A DNA stretch of 64,000 nucleotides from Marinobacter denitrificans (GCF_008795955.1 NZ_VMHN01000005.1:124001-188000); one strand, 5' to 3'; numbered from the stretch's first letter, positions 16,261-25,841 are shown. Made by a program: numbers and translations. Notes: generated by a model not told the origin, from the letters alone.

Positions 16261-16644
16261 TCAGGAGTGGTGTTCTGGAGGGGGCGTAATAGAAGCCAGG
16301 AACGGATCCTGGTAGAAGGTTGATCGTGCGGTCAATACCGGGTGGGAGCCCGTATCGGTAAAACCGATGGAATCCCCCGGTAACAGGGCAACGCTGACGC
16401 TGACCCCGCATTTGATCAGCCCACTGGCGCTCGGGCAGGCCATGTCAGGGGCTGAGGCACAATCCGCTTCAGTGTCTGTTGAGGAGCCGGCGCTCTCAGC
16501 CTGAGCCATCATCATGGAACCACAATCCGGCATCGCAGTGTCCGCGTCGCTGTCCGCTATTTTGGACATAGCCAATGCCGGTCCGCTTATCACCAGAAGC
16601 AGTGATAGCAGCGCGGAAATAAATTGGCGGGTTGTTGCGGTCAT
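16261..16644 (-). CDS. CopL-like secreted Cys/Met/His protein
   Basis: A 127-residue protein with a signal peptide (RQFISALLSLLLVISGPALAM). The mature part has spaced Cys and Met (MPDCGSMMMAQ, ADCASAPDMACPSASGLIKCGV) and ends with a DPFLASITPPPEHHS tail. This layout resembles CopL/DUF2946-type proteins made under copper stress. The ATG at 16644 is preferred because it starts the signal peptide; the frame is open to 16677. It is the first gene of the minus-strand copper-type operon, and the protein at 25876 has the same layout. Confidence 0.6.
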   Translation of the reverse strand: MTATTRQFISALLSLLLVISGPALAMSKIADSDADTAMPDCGSMMMAQAESAGSSTDTEADCASAPDMACPSASGLIKCGVSVSVALLPGDSIGFTDTGSHPVLTARSTFYQDPFLASITPPPEHHS

Positions 16645-16799
16645 CCTGATTCCAAGCACCAAGCTGTAAAGGTTCAACGCTGTGACACACAGCTCGACTT
16701 TCAGTTCACCAAATCCTAGCAGTTTTTATTTCAATGACACAACGCCATCGATATCCAAAGGCTCAAGGTGAATTCACTTTGACCATTCTGACAAAAGTC

Positions 16800-16830
16800 T
16801 TGACCTTAAACCGTGCTTCAACGTTATTTT
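16800..16830 (+). promoter_or_regulatory. CueR-type promoter for the 43-residue gene
   Basis: A -35 TTGACC (16800-16805), a 19-bp spacer and a -10 TATTTT (16825-16830). The spacer begins TTAAAC and ends CTTCAACGT. Against the perfect dyad upstream of the copper merR gene (ACCTTAAAG / CTTTAAGGT) it matches 8 of 9 and 7 of 9 bases, so the same regulator probably reads it. Confidence 0.6.
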
Positions 16831-16914
16831 CTCAAAAATGCTCAACTGCAACTGTTTACCGCATAAGCGGTGGAAATGAGCAACCAACAACCACGGTAAA
16901 AATGAGGGACGATA

Positions 16915-17046
16915 ATGAGAGGAGGACCGGTGGGTTTGCTGACAGGGCCACGGCGTTGGTGGTTGTTTGGCGCCTTCGGGGTCATCGCGGGACTCACCTT
17001 TGGCTGGGAACAGCTGGTGATATTCGGGCTCGGTGACAACGGTTGA
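16915..17046 (+). CDS. 43-residue single-pass membrane protein
   Basis: ATG at 16915 to TGA at 17044-17046. The protein starts MRGGPVGLLTGPRRWW, then has one hydrophobic segment (LFGAFGVIAGLTFGW) and ends EQLVIFGLGDNG. A GAGGGA site lies upstream of the ATG. A GTG five codons later has GGAGGA very close upstream and is an alternative start. Very short membrane proteins of this kind occur near copper ATPases, but I cannot name a family. It is convergent with the multicopper oxidase, with 24 bp between stops, and lies about 85 bp downstream of a CueR-type promoter. Confidence 0.6.
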   Translation: MRGGPVGLLTGPRRWWLFGAFGVIAGLTFGWEQLVIFGLGDNG

Positions 17047-17070
17047 GCAGACCAAGGAGACTGGTAGCGC

Positions 17071-18648
17071 TTAGCTTTGCACCTGAAAATAGCGCATCAT
17101 CCCTGCATCCTCATGTTCCATGTTATGACAGTGGTAGATGTAAAGGCCGTCAAAGCGCTCGAATTTCATCGCCACCTGAACCGTTTCACGAGGCATAACC
17201 AGAACCGTGTCGTGCCAGCCACTGTCTACCAGGCCCTGCTGTAGACTGTCCGAGTTGCCGCCTCGTCGCCCTACAACGTTGAATTGCAAGCCATGAATAT
17301 GCATCGGGTGAGGCATCGGTGTGCTGTTGTGGAATTCCCAGATTTCCGTGTCACCAAGGCGGACTTTTTCGTCATCAGCAACATTCATTCCGTCAAACCG
17401 CCGGCCATTCATGGCAAATCCCCGCATCATCACCGGGCTTAACTCGAAGGACCGGATTCGCGTATTGCTGTTTACCGGTATTTTTTGCCGCTGCACACCT
17501 AGCTGTGCCGGTAAAGGTTCGCTGGCCTTTAATGACTTGGACACCTCCAGCCTGGCCAAGGGGAATCGGCTGCCAAGGGGCAGGGCGTTGCTGCCCATCA
17601 TGCCCATTCCGTCCATCATACCTCCGCTCATCATGCCTGCCCGGAAACGGTCACTGATAAGCTCCAGCGTATCACCCGGCTGGAACTCGGAAAGATCGAC
17701 CCATATATCAAGCCGCTGAGCCGGAGCCAGCACGGCGTAAGGCCTGTCTTCCGGTTCCTGAAGAAGGCCGCCGTCTGCACCGATAACGGTGACAGGTCGC
17801 CCGTCGCTCCAGGCCAGTTTGTAGATGCGGGCGTTGGACCCATTGAGGACTCGAATTCTGTAGGGGCGGGTGGCAACCTTGCGGGTGGTTGGAGGCGCCC
17901 CGTTAGCCAGCACTCTATCCCCCAGAAAACCGTGCATACGGTCCATCATGGACCCCATGCCACGGCCCATGTAAACCAGTTCATTGTTACCAGCAAAGGT
18001 GCGGTCCTGAAGCACCAGCAGCAGCTCGTTATCGCCCGACGGCAATTTGAGGTCCGCTTCTTCCTCGTCTTCAACGATCAGGAGTCCGGCCAACCCTGCG
18101 TAACTTTGAAATCCTACGCGACCACCTTGCTTGCCGTGGGCATGAGAGTGGTACCAGAACAGTCCGGCCCGGTCCAATACCTCGAAGCCAACAGTCATTG
18201 TCTCGCCTGGGCGGATCGGTAGTCTTGGCTGTCCGTCTACGTCGGACGGCACGTGAAGTCCGTGCCAGTGGACGGTGGTGTCCTCTGGCAGCTCATTGTG
18301 AATATGGATTTTGACGGTTTGGCCGCGGCGTAGCCGGATCGTTGGGCCGAGGTAACTGTCCGGATTTTCGGAGACTGTGTTTTTTGGACCTTTCAGCAAT
18401 TCCGCCCTATAGCGCCACACTTCACTGGGGGCGCCCGGAAGTATGGGCACCGAATCGGGCATGGCGTAAAGATTCAGTTCAACATCGTATTTATCGGAGT
18501 CAAGGCCGAGCGTTTTCGATCCACTCGTTTTTACCTCTCCATCACACCCGGTAAGCAGAAGTCCCGGCGACAGCGTGAGAAGGACGCCGGTGCCCGCCAC
18601 AGCCTGAAGGACTGTTCGCCGATGGACACTTTTACTCCGGTTCATCAC
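17071..18648 (-). CDS. Multicopper oxidase (CueO/CopA type)
   Basis: A 525-residue periplasmic oxidase, probably of Cu(I). A twin-arginine-like signal (HRRTVLQAVAGTG) ends in a lipobox-like LLLTGC. All four copper motifs are present: HWHG, HSHAHG, HPMHIHG and HCHNMEHEDAGMM, giving the type 1 and trinuclear sites. A Met-rich loop (RAGMMSGGMMDGMGMMG, about residue 345) matches the copper-sensing or substrate-binding insert of CueO. The start overlaps the stop of the 73-residue membrane gene (ATGA), so the two are coupled. Oxidation of Cu(I) to Cu(II) would lower copper entry. Confidence 0.92.
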   Translation of the reverse strand: MMNRSKSVHRRTVLQAVAGTGVLLTLSPGLLLTGCDGEVKTSGSKTLGLDSDKYDVELNLYAMPDSVPILPGAPSEVWRYRAELLKGPKNTVSENPDSYLGPTIRLRRGQTVKIHIHNELPEDTTVHWHGLHVPSDVDGQPRLPIRPGETMTVGFEVLDRAGLFWYHSHAHGKQGGRVGFQSYAGLAGLLIVEDEEEADLKLPSGDNELLLVLQDRTFAGNNELVYMGRGMGSMMDRMHGFLGDRVLANGAPPTTRKVATRPYRIRVLNGSNARIYKLAWSDGRPVTVIGADGGLLQEPEDRPYAVLAPAQRLDIWVDLSEFQPGDTLELISDRFRAGMMSGGMMDGMGMMGSNALPLGSRFPLARLEVSKSLKASEPLPAQLGVQRQKIPVNSNTRIRSFELSPVMMRGFAMNGRRFDGMNVADDEKVRLGDTEIWEFHNSTPMPHPMHIHGLQFNVVGRRGGNSDSLQQGLVDSGWHDTVLVMPRETVQVAMKFERFDGLYIYHCHNMEHEDAGMMRYFQVQS

Positions 18649-18866
18649 TTATTCCTCAGATATTTAATCAGTGCCAAAATCGCGAGTATCAGGAGCACAA
18701 CCAAAAGAATCATCACAATCATCATGAATAGCCCCATACCTCCCATGCCCTGCATCATGTTGCCCCCCATCATGCCTTCTCCCATGCGCCCGGGCTCATC
18801 AGCGAATGCAAAAAGGGACAGGAAAAGTCCCACAACCAGCGTAGATAGCCTCTCAAATACCTTCAT
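18645..18866 (-). CDS. Small Met-rich membrane protein coupled to the multicopper oxidase
   Basis: A 73-residue protein with a signal-like N-terminus (LSTLVVGLFLSLFAFA), a Met/Gly stretch (GRMGEGMMGGNMMQGMGGMG) and a C-terminal transmembrane helix ending LIKYLRNK. The ATG at 18866 has GGAGA nine bases upstream; the frame is open further but reads poorly. Its C-terminal half resembles the 61-residue protein at 22027 (GMGL, a Leu/Val helix, then KYL). It could present copper to the oxidase, which is inference. Confidence 0.65.
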   Translation of the reverse strand: MKVFERLSTLVVGLFLSLFAFADEPGRMGEGMMGGNMMQGMGGMGLFMMIVMILLVVLLILAILALIKYLRNK

Positions 18867-18968
18867 TACAGTGTGTCTCCGTATTTTTGCCCCACTTGAT
18901 TTAAAAAACGGGGGACCTTGGCCCAGTTTGGTGCATCGCCCCCGATCTGACAATGCATGAAAAATACC

Positions 18969-18999
18969 TTGACCTTAAAGTTTACTTTAAGGTTATGGT
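18969..18999 (+). promoter_or_regulatory. CueR-type promoter with perfect operator
   Basis: A -35 TTGACC (18969-18974), 19-bp spacer and -10 TATGGT (18994-18999). The spacer region holds a perfect dyad: ACCTTAAAG (18972-18980) and CTTTAAGGT (18985-18993) separated by TTTA. Position and spacing fit activation by a Cu(I)/Ag(I)-responsive MerR protein. It drives the regulator gene itself together with copA. Confidence 0.85.
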
Positions 19000-19037
19000 T
19001 AGGATAAGTCATTGACCACTCGTTTTGAGGTGCAGGA

Positions 19038-19439
19038 ATGAAAACGTTCAATATCGGCGAACTCTCTGAAAAAAGCGGCGTGGCCAGCCATGCCATTCGC
19101 TTTTACGAGCGGGAAAATCTCATGCCAGAGCCTGCCCGAACCCAATCGAATTATCGTCGTTACCCCGAGGATGCGATCGCCAGGCTGCAATTCATCATCC
19201 ACGCCAAGCAATGGGGTTTCACCCTTGATGAGATTCGCGAACTCCTGATGCTTCAGGACGCCAATGGCGACCGCGCCGAGGCCAAGCGAATTGCAAAGAA
19301 GCAACTGGAAAAAATCCGGCATCAGATTCAGAGCCTGTCCCGCATTGAGGCCGTCCTGTCGGAAACCCTGGAGGAATGCTCCGGTGAAGGACCCATGGAC
19401 GGCTGCCCGATTGTCGAAGCCATAGCCCAGCGAGGGTGA
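19038..19439 (+). CDS. cueR: MerR-family copper regulator, CueR type
   Basis: A 133-residue regulator: N-terminal helix-turn-helix (FNIGELSEKSGVASHAIRFYERENLM), coiled coil, and a metal loop with Cys114 and Cys123 (CSGEGPMDGCPIVEA). The third Cys of Hg/Zn/Cd sensors (near residue 80) is absent (NGDRAEAKR), which is the pattern for monovalent-metal sensors. It is read from the operator just upstream and leads into copA, so it controls its own synthesis. In E. coli cueR and copA are unlinked; co-transcription here allows tight feedback. Confidence 0.85.
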   Translation: MKTFNIGELSEKSGVASHAIRFYERENLMPEPARTQSNYRRYPEDAIARLQFIIHAKQWGFTLDEIRELLMLQDANGDRAEAKRIAKKQLEKIRHQIQSLSRIEAVLSETLEECSGEGPMDGCPIVEAIAQRG

Positions 19440-19508
19440 CGCTGCCAGTTGCCTGCGAATGAACTGATTAAAGGCACGGAGTTAGCTGTGCCGAGGAGCC
19501 AAACGGGT

Positions 19509-21995
19509 ATGCAACGAATAGAGATTCGTGTTGATGGAATGTCTTGCGCTTCGTGCGTCGGGCGGATTGAAAAGGCGCTCATGGGTCAGCGCGGCGTTGC
19601 GGAAGCCCAGGTGAATCTGGCGACCGGAAAAGCCACCGTGGAATTTGATCAGCCCGCGACGCCGGCCATGCTGATCGACTCGATTAAGGAGGCGGGTTAC
19701 CAGCCACGGGTACAGTCCGCCGACATTCCGGTCATCGGCATGACCTGCGGCTCCTGCGTATCCCGGATTGAGTGGGCATTGAATAAGCAACCCGGTATGG
19801 TTAAGGCCAGCGTCAATCTGACCACCCAGAAAGCGTTTGTGGAGTTCCTGCCTGACACCTTGTCAGTGCCGCGAATTCATCGGGCTATCCGCGATGCGGG
19901 GTATGAACCTCAGGAGCCGGACGCCAGTAGCGAAACGGAAGAGCAGGACAGGGAGGGCATCGACCTCCGCCGGAAAGTGATTTTCGCTGCAGCGCTGACT
20001 ATCCCGGTAGTTCTGATTGCCATGGGTAAGATGGTCCCTGCTCTTGAGGCTTTGTATGTCAGTGTCTTACCCCATCGGGGGTGGATGGCTATTGAGTGGC
20101 TCCTGACCACGCCGGTGTTGTTTTATGCCGGATTGAGGTTCTTCCGGTCCGGGTACACTGAATTGCGCCATGCCAATCCTGGCATGAACAGCCTGGTTAT
20201 GATCGGCACCAGCGCTGCCTATTTCTACTCCGTCGCAGCACTGTTGGTTCCAGGATTCTTTCCCGCCGGTACCGCCGAAAGCTATTTCGAGGCAGCGGCA
20301 GTAATCGTGACGCTCATCTTGCTGGGCCGATACTTTGAGCACATCGCAAAAGGCCGGACGTCGGAGGCAATCAAAAAGCTTCTGCAATTGCAGGCCAAGA
20401 CCGCCCGAGTCATTCGGGACGGGGAAGCCGTCGAAGTGCCCATCGAAGCCGTGGTACCTGGTGACCGTATCCAGGTGCGCCCGGGAGAGCGGGTTCCTGT
20501 TGATGGCGTGGTGGAGGAAGGCCAATCCTACGTGGACGAGTCCATGATCAGCGGCGAGCCCGTTCCCGTGGCCAAACAGAAAGACGCCGAGCTGGTGGGT
20601 GGAACCATTAATAAGAACGGTTCCCTGACGTTCCGGGCTACGAGGGTCGGTGCGGACACCGTTCTGGCACAGATCATCAGAATGGTGGAATCGGCCCAGG
20701 CTGATAAACCCCCGATTCAGGCGCTGGCCGACAAGATAGCGGGAATTTTCGTTCCCATTGTGATTGTGCTCGCGATTCTGACGTTCATCACCTGGTTCAG
20801 CTTCGGGCCCGAGCCGGCCCTGTCCTTTGCCTTCGTCACGACGGTCAGCGTACTGCTGATTGCTTGTCCCTGCGCGATGGGACTGGCTACGCCAACAGCC
20901 ATTATGGTCGGAACCGGTAAGGGCGCCGAAATGGGGGTGCTGTTCCGCAAGGGAGCGGCTCTGGAGACATTGTCTCGGATGGACACCATCGTCCTCGACA
21001 AGACCGGCACCCTGACCCGGGGCCAGCCTGAGCTGACGGATTTCATTCTGGTGGAAGGCCGCGAGGATGAAGTCCTGGCCTGGGTTGCGGCTGTGGAGAC
21101 CGAAAGTGAACATCCGATCGGGGAAGCCATCGTCAAAGGTGCAAGGGATCGCGGGCTCACGTTGCCCGCGACCAGTGAATTCCAGGCGGAGCCGGGCTAT
21201 GGCATTCAGGCACAGGTGGCCGGACGCCGGGTCAATGTGGGCGCGGACCGTTATATGCGCCGCCTCGGTATCGACCTGGCCAGCGTCGCCGACAGTGCCG
21301 TGTCTCTCGCTGAAAAAGCCAAATCCCCGCTGTATGTTGCCGTCGATGGCCGCCTCGCCGCACTGATTGCCGTGGCCGATCCTCTCAAGGACGGCTCGAT
21401 GGAAGCGATTGCCGCGCTCAAGGCTTCAGGGCTGAGTGTAGCCATGCTCACCGGTGATAATCGCGCCACGGCCGAAGCTATTGCGCTGCAAGCCGGCATC
21501 GAACGGGTGCTTGCGGAGGTATTGCCGGACCAGAAAGCGGCCGAAGTGAAGCGCCTGCAGGAAGAAGGTGCCCGGGTTGCTTTTGTGGGTGACGGTATCA
21601 ATGACGCACCGGCCCTGGCGCAAGCCGATGTGGGTATCGCCATCGGCACCGGTACCGACATTGCCATTGAGGCCGGCGACGTGGTTCTGATGCGCGGCGA
21701 CCTCCGAGGCATCGTGGATGCCGCAGCGCTCTCCCAGCGCACCCGCAAAACGATCCTCGGCAATTTTGTCTGGGCCTACGGATACAATCTGGCACTGATC
21801 CCCGTGGCCGCAGGTGTTCTATTCCCGTTTACCGGTTACCTGCTCAATCCCATGCTGGCTGCGGGTGCTATGAGCCTTTCCAGTGTATTTGTGGTGACCA
21901 ATTCCCTCCGGCTGGGCCGGTTCAAATCCAATAGCGGAGACTCTGCGGCTAGCAATATCAGCGAAAGCGGAGCCGCACAGGCCAGCGTCTCGTAA
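19509..21995 (+). CDS. copA: Cu(I)-exporting P-type ATPase (CopA)
   Basis: An 828-residue inner-membrane pump. Two heavy-metal-associated domains carry GMSCASC (Cys13, Cys16) and GMTCGSC (Cys80, Cys83). The transmembrane metal site is ACPCAMGLATP, the phosphorylation site DKTGTLTRG, the nucleotide site includes SEHPIGEAIV, and the hinge is GDGINDAPAL. Several starts are possible: TTG 19449, GTG 19488 with GGAG upstream, or ATG 19509 with GAGGAG upstream, which I prefer. It is co-transcribed with the regulator and followed by a small membrane protein gene. Confidence 0.93.
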   Translation: MQRIEIRVDGMSCASCVGRIEKALMGQRGVAEAQVNLATGKATVEFDQPATPAMLIDSIKEAGYQPRVQSADIPVIGMTCGSCVSRIEWALNKQPGMVKASVNLTTQKAFVEFLPDTLSVPRIHRAIRDAGYEPQEPDASSETEEQDREGIDLRRKVIFAAALTIPVVLIAMGKMVPALEALYVSVLPHRGWMAIEWLLTTPVLFYAGLRFFRSGYTELRHANPGMNSLVMIGTSAAYFYSVAALLVPGFFPAGTAESYFEAAAVIVTLILLGRYFEHIAKGRTSEAIKKLLQLQAKTARVIRDGEAVEVPIEAVVPGDRIQVRPGERVPVDGVVEEGQSYVDESMISGEPVPVAKQKDAELVGGTINKNGSLTFRATRVGADTVLAQIIRMVESAQADKPPIQALADKIAGIFVPIVIVLAILTFITWFSFGPEPALSFAFVTTVSVLLIACPCAMGLATPTAIMVGTGKGAEMGVLFRKGAALETLSRMDTIVLDKTGTLTRGQPELTDFILVEGREDEVLAWVAAVETESEHPIGEAIVKGARDRGLTLPATSEFQAEPGYGIQAQVAGRRVNVGADRYMRRLGIDLASVADSAVSLAEKAKSPLYVAVDGRLAALIAVADPLKDGSMEAIAALKASGLSVAMLTGDNRATAEAIALQAGIERVLAEVLPDQKAAEVKRLQEEGARVAFVGDGINDAPALAQADVGIAIGTGTDIAIEAGDVVLMRGDLRGIVDAAALSQRTRKTILGNFVWAYGYNLALIPVAAGVLFPFTGYLLNPMLAAGAMSLSSVFVVTNSLRLGRFKSNSGDSAASNISESGAAQASVS

Positions 21996-22026
21996 GAGGC
22001 CTGGCACACAGAATCAGGAGATTGAC

Positions 22027-22212
22027 ATGATGACAAATGAGGCATGCATGTTTGGAATGGCGGGAATGGGGTTGATATCCCTTTTGCTCATCGTCGCCCT
22101 GGTACTTGGCGTCGCAGCCCTCGGCAAGTACCTGCTTTCGAAAAACAGGGACGATTCTGGACGCGCGAGTAAGAACGCCAGAGGAGATTATGACTACCAC
22201 CCTGAAGCATGA
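22027..22212 (+). CDS. Small single-pass membrane protein of the copA operon
   Basis: A 61-residue protein with one long hydrophobic helix (MAGMGLISLLLIVALVLGVAALGKYLL) and a polar tail ending DYDYHPEA. AGGAG lies nine bases upstream of the ATG. The helix and the KYL ending resemble the 73-residue protein coupled to the multicopper oxidase at 18645. The next gene starts inside its last eight codons. Role unknown; a copper-pump accessory is possible. Confidence 0.65.
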   Translation: MMTNEACMFGMAGMGLISLLLIVALVLGVAALGKYLLSKNRDDSGRASKNARGDYDYHPEA

Positions 22213-22939
22213 ATTTCATCGGGTACCCATGGCAAGTATGGGAGTTAGACCGAACGCAAAAGCAAAAATAGTCGGGGTTATGCTCTTGCTGGCTGCACTG
22301 GCTGCGATCTATTGGGTCATGCTGGAGACCGGAGCATTGACCACCGTGACCAACAAGGCGGCCTTGTCGGAATGGATTGACCAACTGGGGTATTGGGGGC
22401 CGGTGGGTATCATTGGCCTGATGATCACGGCCATTGTCCTGAGCCCGATCCCCAGCGCCCCGATCGCCATGGTTGCCGGTGCAGTCTATGGATCGCTATG
22501 GGGAACAGTCATCGTGGTTATCGGTGCTGAAGCCGGCGCACTGATCGCTTTCGCCATTGCTCGATCCTTGGGGTACGACGTTATCCATCGCTGGAAGCGA
22601 CTACGTCCGGTATTGAATTGGCTTGGCAAGGAACGCTCTCAGGGCGCATTGATGCTTGTCATTTTTACATCAAGGTTGGTGCCTTTTATCTCCTTCGATG
22701 GGGTCAGCTATGCAGCGGGCCTGACACCACTCGCGTTCTGGCGCTTCGTGGTCGCAACGCTGGCCGGTGTTATTCCGACAGCCTATCTGATCACTGCGTT
22801 TGGTGGCTTGCTCATGGCCTCTGAGTCCGGGGTGGTGACGGTGCTTCTGATTCTGGTCAGTGGCATTACCCTGTTACCGATTGTTGCCAAGCTGCTCATG
22901 GCTCGCCTAAGGCACCAGAAAGCGTCCGAACTTGCATGA
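22190..22939 (+). CDS. VTT-domain (TVP38/TMEM64, DedA-like) membrane protein
   Basis: A 249-residue membrane protein. After the first helix it shows the VTT/SNARE-associated pattern: PVGIIGLMITAIVLSPIPSAP, GAVYGSLWGTVIVVIGAEAGALIAF and FTSRLVPFISFDGVSYAAGLTPL. The ATG at 22190 has GAGGAG upstream and overlaps the previous gene by 23 bp. Such proteins move lipids or ions across membranes; in mercury islands a relative (MerF/TMEM-type or 'TVP38' gene) is often placed near merA. Its job here is not known. Confidence 0.8.
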   Translation: MTTTLKHEFHRVPMASMGVRPNAKAKIVGVMLLLAALAAIYWVMLETGALTTVTNKAALSEWIDQLGYWGPVGIIGLMITAIVLSPIPSAPIAMVAGAVYGSLWGTVIVVIGAEAGALIAFAIARSLGYDVIHRWKRLRPVLNWLGKERSQGALMLVIFTSRLVPFISFDGVSYAAGLTPLAFWRFVVATLAGVIPTAYLITAFGGLLMASESGVVTVLLILVSGITLLPIVAKLLMARLRHQKASELA

Positions 22940-22972
22940 TAGAGGTTGGGTTGAAGGCGCCTTGGCAAATAC

Positions 22973-24394
<1,422 letters not shown>

Positions 24395-24465
24395 TTACTG
24401 GGGCATTGTCACGGCAGGCGCCGAGTCGCGTGTAACAGAGGGCGCTTGGAGTCCTTTATCACAAC

Positions 24466-24762
24466 TCACTTACTGTCCGTTTCCAGGGATTTCAGGGTGG
24501 AGGGATAGCCGACATCGCCCGTTGCCTGGGTTAAGGCTTCCACCGATGTTCGTGTGTCGTCAAAGGTAATCACGGCTTCTCGATCCGGATAGCTCACGTC
24601 GACTTGTGAAACACCGTCCACCTTGTTCAAGGCCAGCTTGATGGTAATGGGGCATGCGGAACAGGTCATCCCCGGAACTGAAAGCGTCACTGTCTGCATG
24701 GCGGCCCACGAGGGCATGCTGAGCAGGGCGAAAAGCAACGTCATGGCAAAGCGCATTTTCAT
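24466..24762 (-). CDS. merP: Periplasmic mercury-binding protein MerP
   Basis: A 98-residue protein with a signal peptide (RFAMTLLFALLSMPSWA) and an HMA fold with the Hg-binding motif VPGMTCSACPITIKLALNKVDG. It passes Hg(II) to MerT. The ATG at 24762 is chosen for the AAAGGAG upstream and the good signal peptide; the frame is open to 24843. It lies 14 bp after merT. Confidence 0.94.
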   Translation of the reverse strand: MKMRFAMTLLFALLSMPSWAAMQTVTLSVPGMTCSACPITIKLALNKVDGVSQVDVSYPDREAVITFDDTRTSVEALTQATGDVGYPSTLKSLETDSK

Positions 24763-24776
24763 GGGACAATCTCCTT

Positions 24777-25127
24777 TCAATAAAACAGAGGAAGAGCATA
24801 GGGAAACAACAGGGCGACCAGTATCAGTGCCGTTACTGCCCAAAAGATCACCTTATAAGTCGTTCGCACCCGTGGTACGGCACACACTTCACCGGGTTGA
24901 CACTGTTCCACTGGCCGGAAGATTCGACGCCAGGCGAAGAACATGGCCACCAATGCAACGCCGATGAAAATCGGGCGGTAAGGTTCAAGAGCCGTGAGGT
25001 TGCCCATCCAGGCACCGGAGACACCCAGCGCGACAAGTACCAGCGGTCCGAGACAGCAGGCCGAAGCCAAAAGGCCCGCAATACCTCCCGCAGCCAAGGG
25101 GACACGCCCCGATTTGGAATTCGGCAT
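24777..25127 (-). CDS. merT: Mercuric ion transporter MerT
   Basis: A 116-residue inner-membrane protein with three transmembrane helices. The first carries the Cys pair (LLASACCLGPLVLVALG), and the loop after helix 2 carries the second pair (VEQCQPGEVCAVPRV). It brings Hg(II) into the cell for MerA. The start at 25127 (MPNSKSG) has AAAGG upstream; an ATG six codons earlier lacks a clear site. First gene of merTPA. Confidence 0.94.
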   Translation of the reverse strand: MPNSKSGRVPLAAGGIAGLLASACCLGPLVLVALGVSGAWMGNLTALEPYRPIFIGVALVAMFFAWRRIFRPVEQCQPGEVCAVPRVRTTYKVIFWAVTALILVALLFPYALPLFY

Positions 25128-25164
25128 AACGCTGACACCTTTCATGGTTTCATTCGATGAGATA

Positions 25165-25195
25165 AGATTACTTCCGTAGTCAGCTACGGAGTCAA
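25165..25195 (-). promoter_or_regulatory. mer operator/promoter
   Basis: On the minus strand: -35 TTGACT (25190-25195), 19-bp spacer, -10 TAATCT (25165-25170). Between them lies the MerR dyad TCCGTAG / CTACGGA separated by four bases. This is nearly the classical merOP of Tn21/Tn501. It drives merTPA, and merR diverges from it six bases away. Confidence 0.93.
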
Positions 25196-25200
25196 GGGGT

Positions 25201-25641
25201 ATGCCGGATAAAGCGAATTCATTGACCATCGGTGGCCTGGCTAAGGCTGCCAACGTCCATGTCGAGACAATCCGCTATTACCAGCGGCGACGTCTAGTAC
25301 CGGAGCCGGAACGTCCTCCAGGTGGTATTAGGCGCTATGGTCCAGCTGATATCGAGCGGTTAATGTTCGTGAAAACGGCTCAGCAGCTGGGCTTCAGTCT
25401 TGTCGAAATCAGTGACCTGCTACAACTTGAAGATGGCGCTCACTGCCAGGAGGCCAGCGCTCTGGCCGAGCACAAGTTGCGGGACGTGCGTGAGAAAATC
25501 GACCAACTGGGGAGAATCGAGAAGGTACTGGGCGAGATGGTTGAGCAGTGCCATGCCCATCCGTACAATATTACCTGCCCATTGATTGCATCATTGCATG
25601 AGGGGGCAGTGGGGGGGAACGATCAACGTGAAAGAACATGA
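25201..25641 (+). CDS. merR: Mercury-responsive regulator MerR
   Basis: A 146-residue regulator with an N-terminal helix-turn-helix ([26 protein letters not shown]) and the three Hg-binding cysteines at exactly the classical positions 82, 117 and 126 ([23 protein letters not shown]). It represses and, with Hg(II), activates merTPA from the divergent operator. Confidence 0.95.
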   Translation: MPDKANSLTIGGLAKAANVHVETIRYYQRRRLVPEPERPPGGIRRYGPADIERLMFVKTAQQLGFSLVEISDLLQLEDGAHCQEASALAEHKLRDVREKIDQLGRIEKVLGEMVEQCHAHPYNITCPLIASLHEGAVGGNDQRERT

Positions 25642-25822
25642 TTTTCACTCGACTGAGGGCTCGAGGGAGAGCGGATGTTTTATCCCCGGATAGTCCCCAC
25701 ACCCAAGCTTCTGAGGAACTTATGTGCGCCGCCAACATCTTACTCTGGTAGCCGAATTGGCGGATACGGTGATGGAGCGTGTCTGTTTGCACTTCCGCCA
25801 ATGTAGGTTAAAGTGGGCGACT

Positions 25823-25841
25823 ATCTTCCCACGCGGAAGAT
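25823..25841. terminator. Small hairpin between merR and the CopL-like gene
   Basis: ATCTTCC (25823-25829) and GGAAGAT (25835-25841), loop of 5, followed by GTTTTAG on the plus strand. It could end the merR transcript or be an operator for the next gene. A further inverted repeat, ATTGGCGGA (25756-25764) / TCCGCCAAT (25794-25802), lies just upstream. No gene is seen in 25642-25875. Confidence 0.4.

Noticed and set aside
18910-18945. GGGGG / CCCCC inverted repeat before the small oxidase partner
   Set aside because: The arms are short and far apart; not convincing as an operator.
20067-21113. 348-codon minus-strand frame inside copA
   Set aside because: It is an antisense shadow; the sense strand encodes all P-type ATPase motifs without a break.
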